A stretch of 64,000 nucleotides of DNA from Mucilaginibacter mali (GTDB lineage: Bacteria; Bacteroidota; Bacteroidia; Sphingobacteriales; Sphingobacteriaceae), in the NCBI RefSeq assembly GCF_013283875.1, contig NZ_CP054139.1:2914001-2978000 (forward strand). Reading direction: 5' to 3'. The number at the start of each line of letters is the position of its first letter. The stretch's first letter is position 1. The notes beneath the pieces are model-generated. The model did not search any database, had not been told where the DNA came from, and saw nothing but the letters and a program-made list of their open reading frames with translations. Shown here piece by piece: positions 16,261-25,131 of the stretch. Made by a program: the position numbers and the translations under genes.

Positions 16261-16887
16261 CTAACCTTTTACATAGATCACCTGCTTGGTATCAAAAAAC
16301 TCCTCGCTAAAGTGATCCTTTAAATAATATTGCTGCACCTTCAGTCCCGATTCTTTGATTTCCTGCTCCAAATCGCCGCCCTTTAGGTACAGGATGCCGT
16401 TGGGGAGCGTATTCTTCGATTCTTTATTGAATTTGCCCCGCACCCACGGATAAAAATCCTTTAGCTGCGTTACCGCGCGCGATACCACAAAATCAAACTT
16501 ACCGGAGATATCCTCGGCCCTGCTGTGCGATGCCTTCAGGTTTTGCAGACCGATGGCCTTAGCCACCTCCTGCACAACCTTTATCTTTTTACCAATGGAA
16601 TCGACCAAATGAAAAGATGTTTCCGGGAACATAATAGCCAGCGGAATGCCGGGAAAGCCACCGCCCGTGCCCACATCCATCACCTGTTCGCCGGGGAGAA
16701 ACTGCATCACTTTGGCTACGCCCAGCGAATGCAGCACATGCCGCTCTGGCAACAGGTCGATATCCTTTCGCGATACCACGTTTATCTGGTTATTCCAGTA
16801 TTCGTACAACTCGGGCAACCGGTCGTACTGCTCAATTTGCTGTCCGGATAAATTGGGGAAGTATTTTTTTATAAGATCAGATCTCAT
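16261..16887 (-). CDS. rsmG: 16S rRNA (guanine527-N7)-methyltransferase
   Basis: The 208-residue protein is RsmG/GidB, which methylates G527 of 16S rRNA with S-adenosylmethionine. The SAM motif DVGTGGGFPGIPLAI begins at D71, and RHVLHSLGVAKV before it and FDFVVSRAVTQL after it are typical. Its start overlaps the ECF sigma gene by 11 bases, so it is the last gene of an overlapping minus-strand operon with GT2 and sigma. It ends at a strong hairpin. Confidence 0.93.
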   Translation of the reverse strand: MRSDLIKKYFPNLSGQQIEQYDRLPELYEYWNNQINVVSRKDIDLLPERHVLHSLGVAKVMQFLPGEQVMDVGTGGGFPGIPLAIMFPETSFHLVDSIGKKIKVVQEVAKAIGLQNLKASHSRAEDISGKFDFVVSRAVTQLKDFYPWVRGKFNKESKNTLPNGILYLKGGDLEQEIKESGLKVQQYYLKDHFSEEFFDTKQVIYVKG

Positions 16888-17482
16888 CTTTATTCAGGTG
16901 GCTTACAATGCTGCCCAGTAAGTAGCGGGCTTTAAACAACTGGCCTTTTACGGTACCAATGGGCAGGTCCAGTTGTTGGGCAATCTCCTCGTATGATAGT
17001 TCATCAAAATAACGCAGCGTGATCAGGCGGTAATAACGCGGCGGCAGGCTCTCTATCAGCGATTTTAACTCTTGCGTTTGCTGATTTTTTATCCAGGTTT
17101 CCTCGGGGTTTAGCACATCGGCAGCAATTTGCAGCGCGCGCTCATCGCCATCGTCATCCAGCATGCCGTTAAGCGACATGGTGTTCAGCTTCTTCTTGCG
17201 GATAAAATCGATACAGTTATTAGTCGCCACCCTAAACAGCCAGGTACTAAAGGCATGGCTGGGCTGGTATTTGTCCAGTTTTTCAAAAGCCTTGCCAAAG
17301 GTTTCAACGGTAAGGTCCATAGCGTCCTCTTTATTGTTCACCATTTTAAGGGCCATAAAGTAAATCGCGTCCTTATACCGCTGCATCAAATCGGCATACG
17401 CCCGCTGGTCTCCGTTAAGCGCCTTCTGCACCAACTGGAAATCGTTCTTCGCATTTTCGGTAAAATTGTTATTTACTTCCAT
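16877..17482 (-). CDS. ECF-type RNA polymerase sigma factor
   Basis: The 201-residue protein has region 2 (LMQRYKDAIYFMALKMVNN, FSTWLFRVATNNCIDFIRKK) and region 4 (LPPRYYRLITLRYFDELSYE, GTVKGQLFKAR), the two halves of an ECF sigma. No anti-sigma gene is adjacent: the neighbours are a glycosyltransferase (10-base overlap) and rsmG (11-base overlap). Control must be by expression level, by an unlinked partner or by its own region between the domains. Targets cannot be deduced. Confidence 0.88.
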   Translation of the reverse strand: MEVNNNFTENAKNDFQLVQKALNGDQRAYADLMQRYKDAIYFMALKMVNNKEDAMDLTVETFGKAFEKLDKYQPSHAFSTWLFRVATNNCIDFIRKKKLNTMSLNGMLDDDGDERALQIAADVLNPEETWIKNQQTQELKSLIESLPPRYYRLITLRYFDELSYEEIAQQLDLPIGTVKGQLFKARYLLGSIVSHLNKDEI

Positions 17483-18642
17483 TGCTTTGTTTTAATAAAG
17501 GATCCGATAAGGCCAAAAACATTCAGATAAAAATAGTACAATATATCTAAAAACGGCAGGTAGAATAGCATCTCTTTGGCTTTCAGCTTTTTAAAAATCC
17601 TGGCGTAAAAAAACAATTGTATGATCAGCCTAAACCCGAACAAACCTAATGCCAATAATGGCTCAAAACCGGTAATGAACGAAATGATCAGCAACACATA
17701 GTAAATAAAACCGCTCAACGCGTCGGTAGTCAACATGGCGCGGTGATGATTTTTGTAATATTTCCCCACGCCGGTATGGCGCTTTTTTTGGCGGTACCAC
17801 CCGTTAAAGGTAGTTTTTGCCTGGCTATAGGTAAAGGCGTCGGGGTCTATCTCTATCTTCACATTATCATGCGTAGCATTCTGATTAACAAACAGATCAT
17901 CATCGCCCGATAGCAAATGCATGTGCGAAGCGAAGCCTTTTGATCTGAAAAACAGCGTTTTAGTATACGCCAGGTTGCGCCCTATGCCCATGTAAGCATC
18001 GCCATGCAAAGCGGCCGAAAGATAATTGATACCCGTTTTCAATGTCTCGAAGCGAATAAAAGCATTCATAAAACCGGCGGCCTTTTGGTAGGGCGAGTAG
18101 CCCAGAACAATTTCGGTATTGCCGCTAAAGTTGCGCGTCATCAGGCGGATCCATTGGTCGCTGGCGGGGATGCAATCGGCGTCGGTAAATAATAAATGTT
18201 CGTTAGCCGCGGCTTTTATTCCCAGGGTTAGGGCAAATTTTTTCCCGGTTTTAAAGCGGTCGTGCTCGGTAATGGTAACCACCTTAAGGCGCGTGTAATT
18301 GGCCTGCATCTCCATCAGCAAAATATCCGACCCGTCCGACGAGCAATCGTTGATCAGGATCACCTCAAAATCGGGGTAATCCTGCGTTAAAATGGCCGGC
18401 AAAAACTGGCTGAGGTTTTTAGCCTCGTTACGCGCGCTGATGATAACTGATATGGGCAGCAACGGTTCAGCATCCGCTTCGCGCGGCGGTATTTTAAAGG
18501 CGGCCAGCCTGCCGTATTTGCCAATTAAAAAGTACAATTGTACAATAAGGCATAGCTGAAAAAGTACGAATAAGGTTATCTGTATAGTGTTTTCCAAAAC
18601 CGGGTTTAAATAACGTGCAAAATTGGCAAAAATGTGCGGCAT
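17473..18642 (-). CDS. Membrane glycosyltransferase family 2
   Basis: The 389-residue protein has an N-terminal membrane segment (about 15-35), the GT-A domain with PISVIISARNEAKNLSQFLP, the DD-type metal motif in LLFTDADCIP, and RQKKRHTG, typical of processive or polymer-forming GT2 enzymes, then C-terminal hydrophobic segments (about 295-385). It likely acts on a lipid- or polysaccharide-linked acceptor at the inner membrane; the substrate is unknown. It is the first gene of the overlapping operon with sigma and rsmG. Confidence 0.82.
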   Translation of the reverse strand: MPHIFANFARYLNPVLENTIQITLFVLFQLCLIVQLYFLIGKYGRLAAFKIPPREADAEPLLPISVIISARNEAKNLSQFLPAILTQDYPDFEVILINDCSSDGSDILLMEMQANYTRLKVVTITEHDRFKTGKKFALTLGIKAAANEHLLFTDADCIPASDQWIRLMTRNFSGNTEIVLGYSPYQKAAGFMNAFIRFETLKTGINYLSAALHGDAYMGIGRNLAYTKTLFFRSKGFASHMHLLSGDDDLFVNQNATHDNVKIEIDPDAFTYSQAKTTFNGWYRQKKRHTGVGKYYKNHHRAMLTTDALSGFIYYVLLIISFITGFEPLLALGLFGFRLIIQLFFYARIFKKLKAKEMLFYLPFLDILYYFYLNVFGLIGSFIKTKQWK

Positions 18643-18692
18643 TATCTTAACATATCATAAATATTGTTAAGATAATTGGAGGTATTTTTACA

Positions 18693-18775
18693 TGTAGAGA
18701 CACGATACCTCGTGTCTCTGTTAACCACAGGCGAAATGGTAGAGAAAATGAGACACGAAGTATCGTGTCTCTACA
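18693..18775. repeat. Palindromic intergenic repeat, 'gagacacga' family
   Basis: TGTAGAGACACGATACC at the left and GTATCGTGTCTCTACA at the right are inverted, with CGTGTCTCT and GAGACACGA as inner inverted words. It lies between the divergent GT2 and tgt genes. Confidence 0.75.
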
Positions 18776-18806
18776 TTGATCCTCCGCACTTTCCGACTTT
18801 ATTTGC

Positions 18807-18814
18807 TAATTTTG
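18807..18814 (+). promoter_or_regulatory. -7 element of the tgt promoter
   Basis: TAATTTTG matches TAnnTTTG and is 10 bases before the ATG at 18824, favouring that start over an upstream TTG. The -33 element is not clear. Confidence 0.5.
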
Positions 18815-18823
18815 CAGCCCACA

Positions 18824-19954
18824 ATGAAATTTACTTTAACAGCACAAGATAAGCTTAGCAAGGCCCGCGCCGGCGAGATCACTACCGACCACGGCGTGAT
18901 ACAAACCCCCATCTTTATGCCGGTTGGCACCGCGGGTACAGTAAAAGCCGTGCACCAGCGCGAACTGATGCAGGATATAGAAGCGCAGATCATCCTTGGT
19001 AATACTTATCATTTATACTTAAGGCCCGGTTTAGATACGCTTGAAAAAGCCGGTGGCCTGCACCAATTTAACGGCTGGGATAAACCCATCCTAACCGATA
19101 GCGGCGGCTACCAGGTGTATTCGCTAACAGAAGTACGCAAAATCAAAGAAGAAGGCGTAACGTTCCGTTCGCATATTGATGGCTCAAAACATTTATTTAC
19201 GCCTGAAAACGTAATGGATACGCAACGCATTATCGGCGCCGATATTATCATGGCTTTTGACGAGTGCACGCCCTACCCTTGTGAATATCATTACGCCCGC
19301 CGCTCGCTGGATATGACTCATCGTTGGCTAAAACGCTGCTGCGATCGTTTCGACAACACCGAGCCTAAGTATGGATATAGCCAAACTTTGTTCCCCATTG
19401 TGCAGGGGTCAGTATATAAAGATCTGCGGGTAAAATCGGCCGAAGTGATCGCTTCGTTCGAGCGTGAGGGTAATGCCATCGGCGGTCTTTCCGTTGGCGA
19501 ACCGGCCGAGGAAATGTACGCTATGACAGAAATTGTGTGCGACATATTACCGGAGCAAAAACCACGTTATCTAATGGGCGTTGGCACCCCGGTTAATATA
19601 CTGGAGAACATTGCCCTGGGTATCGACATGTTTGACTGTGTTATGCCAACCCGTAATGCCCGCAACGGCATGTTGTTCACCAAAGATGGGATCATCAATA
19701 TCCGCAATGAGAAGTGGAAGAATGATTTTACCCCTATTGAAGCAAACAGCGACCTGTGGGTAGATACGCAACATACCAAGGCTTATTTACGCCATCTGAT
19801 CACATCGGGCGAGATCCTGGGGGCGCAGATAGCCAGCTTGCACAACCTGCATTTTTACCTGTGGCTGGTTAAAACCGCCCGCGAAAAGATCATCAGCGGC
19901 GAGTTTTACGAATGGAAAAAAATAATGGTCAACCGCTTAGGACAAAGATTATAA
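18824..19954 (+). CDS. tgt: Queuine tRNA-ribosyltransferase; zinc-site cysteines absent
   Basis: The 376-residue protein is Tgt, which swaps guanine for preQ1 at the wobble base of GUN-anticodon tRNAs. The catalytic region DMFDCVMPTRNARNG (nucleophile D271), DSGGYQVYS and GGLSVGEP are present. The usual zinc-binding C-x-C-x2-C near residues 306-314 reads EANSDLWVD, so all three Cys are missing, although the downstream HNL motif remains. Loss of zinc appears to be a lineage feature rather than a broken gene, since the rest is intact; I could not verify how widespread it is. Next gene starts 9 bases later. Confidence 0.9.
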   Translation: MKFTLTAQDKLSKARAGEITTDHGVIQTPIFMPVGTAGTVKAVHQRELMQDIEAQIILGNTYHLYLRPGLDTLEKAGGLHQFNGWDKPILTDSGGYQVYSLTEVRKIKEEGVTFRSHIDGSKHLFTPENVMDTQRIIGADIIMAFDECTPYPCEYHYARRSLDMTHRWLKRCCDRFDNTEPKYGYSQTLFPIVQGSVYKDLRVKSAEVIASFEREGNAIGGLSVGEPAEEMYAMTEIVCDILPEQKPRYLMGVGTPVNILENIALGIDMFDCVMPTRNARNGMLFTKDGIINIRNEKWKNDFTPIEANSDLWVDTQHTKAYLRHLITSGEILGAQIASLHNLHFYLWLVKTAREKIISGEFYEWKKIMVNRLGQRL

Positions 19955-19962
19955 AAACATAA

Positions 19963-21060
19963 ATGGCGTCGTTTTTAAAGAAACATTTACCGGTTATAGA
20001 CCGCTATATTATTGGCAAATACCTGGGCACCTTTACCTTTACCCTGGCCGTATTTGCGGGCATCACCGTTGTTTTTGATATATCCGAACGCCTGGATAAT
20101 TTCCTTAAAGGCAAGGCCCCTATCCATGATATCATATTTGAGTACTACGCCGGCTTTGTGCCTTTTTACCTGAATATGTTATCGCCGCTGATCAACTTTT
20201 TGGCGGTAATTTTCTTCACGGCCAAGATGGCCAACCAAACCGAGATTGTTCCGATACTGAGTGGCAAGGCCAGTTTTAACCGTTTTCTGCGCCCGTATTT
20301 TATTTCGGCAACTATTGTTTTCATCGTTTCGTTAGCGGCAAATGTGTTTCTTATCCCCTATACAAACCGACTAAAAAACAACTTCGAGAACATCTATTTT
20401 AACGATGTCGACCCAACCCGAAGCGAAACCCATATACAGCTTGACGCGCATACCTTCGTGTATTTGCAATCGTATGACGAGGTAACGCACATTGGCTATA
20501 ATTTTATGCTGGAGCGCTTTGATGGCGACCAAATGCGCGAGCGTTTAACTGCCGGCCAGATCAGGTACGACTCGGTAAAAAACGTATGGAGCATTTTTAC
20601 ACCCAAGGTTAGATACATTAGCGGACTAAAAGAAAAACTGGTTGACCTGCCTACCAAAGATACCGTTTTAGAGATGCGCCCGCGCGATTTTGTGGTGCGC
20701 GATAATGTGTACATGGCCATATCTACTAAAGAACTGCATAAAGATATTATTAAAGAAAAGATACGCGGCACCGGCGTTTTGATAGATATGCAGTTTGAGG
20801 AATACAAGCGTTTTGTATACCCGCTATCAACTTATGTACTTACGCTTATCGGTGTTTCCATCTCATCGCGCAAGGTGCGCGGGGGCATTGGCTTACCATT
20901 GGGGATAGGCATATTCCTTTGTTTCGCCTATATTGTGGTTGATAAATTTGCCTTTGTATTTTCCATAAAAGGCCATATGCCTCCTATTATTACAGTACTT
21001 ATTCCAAATGCTTTGTTTGGTACATTAGGTTTTTATCTATTGGCAAAAGCTCCAAAATAA
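19963..21060 (+). CDS. LptF/LptG-family lipopolysaccharide export permease
   Basis: The 365-residue protein has the YjgP/YjgQ layout: three N-terminal membrane segments (YLGTFTFTLAVFAGITVVFD, FYLNMLSPLINFLAVIFFT, FLRPYFISATIVFIVSL), a large periplasmic beta domain (about residues 120-275), and three C-terminal segments (about 280-360). It forms the membrane part of the Lpt exporter with LptB. Only one of the F/G pair is here; its partner is elsewhere. It follows tgt by 8 bases and its stop overlaps the next start by one base, so the three genes are an operon. Confidence 0.85.
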   Translation: MASFLKKHLPVIDRYIIGKYLGTFTFTLAVFAGITVVFDISERLDNFLKGKAPIHDIIFEYYAGFVPFYLNMLSPLINFLAVIFFTAKMANQTEIVPILSGKASFNRFLRPYFISATIVFIVSLAANVFLIPYTNRLKNNFENIYFNDVDPTRSETHIQLDAHTFVYLQSYDEVTHIGYNFMLERFDGDQMRERLTAGQIRYDSVKNVWSIFTPKVRYISGLKEKLVDLPTKDTVLEMRPRDFVVRDNVYMAISTKELHKDIIKEKIRGTGVLIDMQFEEYKRFVYPLSTYVLTLIGVSISSRKVRGGIGLPLGIGIFLCFAYIVVDKFAFVFSIKGHMPPIITVLIPNALFGTLGFYLLAKAPK

Positions 21061-21962
21061 TGGCGGATAAACAAGGTAACCCTGGTGTAAATAAGAACCT
21101 GCTGATACTTCATTTCACGGTTTTTATATGGGGATTTACCAGTATTTTAGGTAAGCTGATCTCTATTTCGGCGGTCTCACTGGTATGGTACCGGGTGTTC
21201 ATTGCCTTTGTAAGCTTGTTTATTTACTTCAAATTTAACCGCGTCAACATCAAGGTAAGCCGCCAGACACTGATAAAACTGGTGCTCACAGGCGCACTGG
21301 TAGGTGGGCATTGGGTGCTTTTTTTCCTTGCTATTAAACTTTCAACTGTTCCTGTAACGCTGGTTTGCCTGTCAACTATCACACTTTTTACCGCCATTTT
21401 CGAGCCGATGTTCAAGAAAAAGAAAACATCAAAACTGGAAATATTGGCCGGCGTATTGATCGTTATCGGCATACTGGTTATTTTTAAATTTGAAAGCGGA
21501 TACACTAAGGGTATGATAGCTGCGCTTATCAGCGCAGTATTTGCCAGTCTTTTTGCCATCATCAATTCCATCCAGGTGAAGAAAATGGAGGCACCGGTGA
21601 TCGCTTTTTATGAACTGGTTGGCGCCTTCTGCTGGATCAGCATTTTCCTTTTTTTCACCGACGGATACAATCAAAGCCTGATCCTGAAAGGTACTGATAT
21701 TGCCTACCTGCTCATCCTCGGTGTGGTTTGCACCTCGCTGGCCTACGTTGCCGGCGTATCTGTAATGCGCGAAATATCCGCCTTTAAAGTTGCCCTCGTT
21801 ACCAACCTCGAGCCGGTTTACGGCATCCTGCTATCGTTCATTTTTTTTGGTGATAACAACAAAATGGGCCTGGGTTTTTGGATAGGTGCCACCATTGTTT
21901 TATCCACTATTTTCCTGTACCCGGTAGCCCAAACCCGCATAGCGAAGTATCGCTCACGGTAA
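21060..21962 (+). CDS. EamA/DMT-superfamily transporter
   Basis: The 300-residue protein has about ten hydrophobic segments arranged as two EamA repeats (each about 145 residues), including WGFTSILGKLISISAVSLVW in the first and LEPVYGILLSFIFFGD in the second. Such transporters export or import metabolites. The substrate cannot be predicted. Its ATG overlaps the stop of the Lpt permease gene by one base. The following 762 bases hold no gene. Confidence 0.8.
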   Translation: MADKQGNPGVNKNLLILHFTVFIWGFTSILGKLISISAVSLVWYRVFIAFVSLFIYFKFNRVNIKVSRQTLIKLVLTGALVGGHWVLFFLAIKLSTVPVTLVCLSTITLFTAIFEPMFKKKKTSKLEILAGVLIVIGILVIFKFESGYTKGMIAALISAVFASLFAIINSIQVKKMEAPVIAFYELVGAFCWISIFLFFTDGYNQSLILKGTDIAYLLILGVVCTSLAYVAGVSVMREISAFKVALVTNLEPVYGILLSFIFFGDNNKMGLGFWIGATIVLSTIFLYPVAQTRIAKYRSR

Positions 21963-22724
21963 AACCAATCCAATAGGGGAGGCGCATTAAGTTATATTTA
22001 TGCGTTGACCTCCGTTGCTTTTCTGTATACAAAATCTATTTTCCGAGGACGTTCCATTCAATAAAAAACAGCGTTAAAATGTTGCCACTTAGTGTAGTTA
22101 TATTTCACTAAACAAGCATAAACAGGCAAAAAATCACACAATTAGAAAACGTTCTCATTATCAATTAATTAAAAATAAAGCCACAACAGATTATAAAGGC
22201 ATATAATTACCAATACAGGTTAAAATCAGGCTATATATTATTTTAATAATCAATTATTTAACTAAAAAAATATGAAGTAAAATATGATATAAATTCTCGA
22301 TTTTGGCAATTAAAAAACTAATAAAATTAGCACACACTTATAAGTAACATATTTAAGCACTTAATATATCTAATAATCAGATTATTATATTATTTTATAT
22401 AATTAAAAACATTACCGAGCATAAATAAGATAATCAAACAAGAGATGGTGTAATTAACAAATACATTTACCATAGAAAAAATCAGGAGCAGCAAAAACTC
22501 CAACCAAGTTCCCTCCGATCGCTTGCAACCGAATTAAGGAAGAAACACAGGCGTTATTAATGGACTATACAATTAACACAACGAGGAACTGAGGTTATAA
22601 AAAACACGGCTCCATTGCGTCTCATTTATCGCCGCTAAACACCCCGGATGATTAACCTCTACCCTATTTTATCGGGACGAAAAATTTCGGATATTTAGCA
22701 TATCTAACAAATCAAAACCAGACC
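21963..22724. other. 762-base AT-rich gap without a recognisable gene
   Basis: No open frame of useful length on either strand and no tRNA-like cloverleaf could be found. The region is distinctly richer in A and T than its neighbours, with many stops in all frames. A palindrome TAATAATC-A-GATTATTA lies at 22371-22387. The last 200 bases are more mixed in composition and could hold a leader or a small RNA, but nothing specific supports it. Confidence 0.6.
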
Positions 22725-23030
22725 ATGAGAATAAAAACCATCTTCATTATCGTTATCACTATTTTACTGACCATTGTTATTATGCAAAACAACAACCCGG
22801 TTAATTTGCAGGTATTATTTTTCAGCACCCGCACCTCGGCGTTAATGATGATGCTTGTCGCTGCCATTGCCGGTTTTATTATTGGTTACCTGGCAGGCCG
22901 ACCGAAGATGAAAAAGATAGGAAACGATTACGACCACGGTTATGACGAGGGCGATGACAACACCCACGAGGGCTTGAATAAAGACAAAAGAAATACACTA
23001 AGTGATGAAGACAGGGAGTACATTAGTTAA
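22725..23030 (+). CDS. LapA-domain (DUF1049) small membrane protein
   Basis: The 101-residue protein has two membrane segments (residues about 4-20 and 38-57) with the conserved NNNPVNLQVLFF between them, the LapA/DUF1049 pattern, and an acidic, Gly- and Asp-rich cytoplasmic tail. LapA in E. coli adjusts LPS synthesis with LapB; the tail here is different, so the function is only suggested. It stands alone after the AT-rich gap. Confidence 0.75.
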   Translation: MRIKTIFIIVITILLTIVIMQNNNPVNLQVLFFSTRTSALMMMLVAAIAGFIIGYLAGRPKMKKIGNDYDHGYDEGDDNTHEGLNKDKRNTLSDEDREYIS

Positions 23031-23102
23031 TGGAGGTTAGAGGTTGGAGATTAGGATTAGCAAGTTGTTGTTCTAATCTTTAACCTTTAATCTTTAATCA
23101 CA
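23031..23102. repeat. Low-complexity palindromic intergenic repeat
   Basis: GGTTAGAGGTTGGAGATTAGG is matched by CTAATCTTTAACCTTTAATC, so the region forms an imperfect long hairpin in the converging gap between the LapA-like gene and ispE. It may serve as the terminator. The wording resembles the stretch at 1400-1430. Confidence 0.55.
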
Positions 23103-23106
23103 ACCC

Positions 23107-23907
23107 CTACCCCTTAAAAACCTGGTTGTCTTTTTCCAGGCCAGACAGGTCGGGTTTGGTTTGGAATATACCGAAGACCGAAGCCCCGCTCCCACTCATG
23201 CTGGCATATAATGCACCGGCTTCGTACAGCGCAGCCTTCACTCCTCTTATCACCGGGTGATTGGGAAATATAGATTCTTCAAAATCATTTTTAATGTAGT
23301 GCTTCCATTCGGCTACCGGCAGACCGATCAGTTCTTTTAATGACGAGCCGGACGGACGGGGTTTTACGCCACGGTAAGCTTCGGCGGTGGATACATGAGC
23401 AGGCGGCATCACCAGGGCGATATGATATGCCGACAGGTCAAGTTCTACCGGTTCAAATTCGTCGCCCTTACCAAAAGCATACACCGGTTTACTTTCGATA
23501 AAAAAGGCGCAGTCGGCGCCTAATTGGCGGGCGTACACGCGCATTTGCTCGGCATCTAATCCTAAAGAGAATTCTTGATTAAGCAGCTTGATAAAAAATG
23601 CCGCGTCGGCCGAGCCGCCACCCAGCCCTGCCCCTATCGGGATGTGTTTGTGCAGGTGGATGTTTACCGGCGGCAGGTCGAAATCTTTTTTCAACAGATC
23701 GTATCCTTTCAGACACAGGTTATCCTCGGTACGGCCGGGGATACCTAATCCCGACGCGTTAAAACTCATTTCATCGGCAGCAATAGTTTCCAGGGCATCG
23801 TGTATTTTAACCGGGTAAAAAACAGTTTCCAAATTATGGTAACCATCGGGCCGCCGACTGGTGATATTTAAACCGATATTAATTTTTGCGTTGGGGAATA
23901 CGATCAT
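23107..23907 (-). CDS. ispE: 4-diphosphocytidyl-2-C-methyl-D-erythritol kinase
   Basis: The 266-residue GHMP kinase phosphorylates CDP-ME in the MEP isoprenoid pathway. It starts MIVFPNAKINIGLNI and has the ATP loop PIGAGLGGGSADAA at residues 90-103, and MSGSGASVFG near the end. The frame extends 12 codons upstream, but the ATG at 23907 gives the standard N-terminus. It is alone in its orientation and divergent from thyA. Confidence 0.92.
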   Translation of the reverse strand: MIVFPNAKINIGLNITSRRPDGYHNLETVFYPVKIHDALETIAADEMSFNASGLGIPGRTEDNLCLKGYDLLKKDFDLPPVNIHLHKHIPIGAGLGGGSADAAFFIKLLNQEFSLGLDAEQMRVYARQLGADCAFFIESKPVYAFGKGDEFEPVELDLSAYHIALVMPPAHVSTAEAYRGVKPRPSGSSLKELIGLPVAEWKHYIKNDFEESIFPNHPVIRGVKAALYEAGALYASMSGSGASVFGIFQTKPDLSGLEKDNQVFKG

Positions 23908-23994
23908 TATAAAAACACTTAACAACGGCCTGTATTTTTGCACATCCGTAGGATACCAAAAATAGATTATTTTTCTTTGTAGTTGATTTTAAGT

Positions 23995-24071
23995 TTACAG
24001 TTGAATGTGTTGGATTAGGTTGATTAAGTTTCAACTACTCACCCAATCAACTCAATTAACCCAATCAACTA
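23995..24071. repeat. Palindromic repeat upstream of thyA
   Basis: GTTGGATTAGGTTGATTAAG at the left is matched by CTCAATTAACCCAATCAAC on the right, forming an imperfect long hairpin with GTTGATT-like words repeated. It ends a few bases before the thyA start. Confidence 0.6.
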
Positions 24072-24075
24072 AAGA

Positions 24076-24897
24076 ATGAAACAATATCTCGACCTGATGC
24101 GCCATGTACTGGAAAACGGCGCGCAAAAACACGACCGTACCGGCACCGGCACTATCAGCATATTTGGCTACCAGATGCGCTTTAATTTAAAGGATGGCTT
24201 TCCGCTGGTAACTACAAAAAAACTGCACCTGAAATCCATCATACACGAATTGATCTGGTTCCTGAGCGGCGATACCAATATCAAATACCTAAAAGATAAC
24301 GGCGTTAAAATTTGGGACGAATGGGCCGATGCCGATGGCAACTTAGGGCCGGTATATGGCTATCAATGGCGTTCGTGGCCTACACCGGATGGCCGCCATA
24401 TCGACCAGATCAGCCAGGTGGTAAAAGCGCTGAAGAACAATCCCGATTCTCGCCGCATCATGGTATCGGCCTGGAATGTGGGCGATGTAGAGCACATGGC
24501 GCTTCCACCCTGTCATAGCCTGTTCCAGTTTTATGTAGAGCCCCCTAACACAGCCAAAGGCGAAACAAAGGGTAAATTATCCTGCCAGCTTTACCAGCGC
24601 AGCGCCGATATATTTTTGGGTGTACCGTTCAATATCGCCTCATATGCATTGCTGACCATGATGATGGCGCAGGTATGCGAACTTGACCTCGGCGATTTTA
24701 TTCACACCTTTGGCGATGCGCATTTGTACAACAATCACATCGAACAAGCCAATCTGCAATTAAGCCGTGAACCACGCCCGCTGCCAACAATGCGGATCAA
24801 TCCGGATGTAAAGGATATTTTTGGTTTTAAGTTTGAGGATTTCACGCTGGAGAATTATGATCCGTGGCCGCATATTAAGGGGGCTGTGGCCGTTTAG
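24076..24897 (+). CDS. thyA: Thymidylate synthase
   Basis: The 273-residue ThyA methylates dUMP to dTMP with methylene-tetrahydrofolate. Active-site Cys146 lies in [12 protein letters not shown], and the N-terminal motif [17 protein letters not shown] and DPWPHIKG at the end are typical. It is the first gene of a set with an antitoxin, a Doc toxin and folA, which regenerates the tetrahydrofolate it consumes. The 45-base gap to the next gene has no terminator. Confidence 0.95.
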   Translation: MKQYLDLMRHVLENGAQKHDRTGTGTISIFGYQMRFNLKDGFPLVTTKKLHLKSIIHELIWFLSGDTNIKYLKDNGVKIWDEWADADGNLGPVYGYQWRSWPTPDGRHIDQISQVVKALKNNPDSRRIMVSAWNVGDVEHMALPPCHSLFQFYVEPPNTAKGETKGKLSCQLYQRSADIFLGVPFNIASYALLTMMMAQVCELDLGDFIHTFGDAHLYNNHIEQANLQLSREPRPLPTMRINPDVKDIFGFKFEDFTLENYDPWPHIKGAVAV

Positions 24898-24942
24898 TAA
24901 TAGTTGGGTTGATTTTTTAGTTAAATTTAACCATATTTGTAT

Positions 24943-25131
24943 ATGTCGAGAGCTGAATTAAAATTGGAAATAGAAAAATTTATGGAAGACGCCCCTGAAA
25001 CTGCATTATTAGAGGCTTTGCACATATTAATGGAAAATTCTTCTCAGTCTCATAAAGACATGTCTCGGGCAGATCATATCAAACTAATATTAAAAGAAGA
25101 TCAGAATTTGCTGAACAGACTTGCACAATGA
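24943..25131 (+). CDS. Probable antitoxin of a Doc-type module
   Basis: This 62-residue protein is not a Phd or AbrB-type sequence that I recognise. It is helical and charged, with a repeated motif MSRA (residues 1-4 and about 40-43: MSRAELKLEIEKF and MSRADHIKLILKE) that looks like an internal duplication. Its position directly before a Doc-type gene, with a 4-base stop-start overlap (ATGA), is the ordinary arrangement of a type II antitoxin, which is the basis for the call. The ATG at 24943 is preferred to a TTG two codons upstream. It lacks a recognisable DNA-binding motif. Confidence 0.7.
   Translation: MSRAELKLEIEKFMEDAPETALLEALHILMENSSQSHKDMSRADHIKLILKEDQNLLNRLAQ

Noticed and set aside
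22140..22165. Possible Fur- or LacI-type operator (GAAAACGTTCTC with GATAATGA on the other strand)
   Set aside because: Only half-sites match either consensus, and no suitable regulated gene is close.
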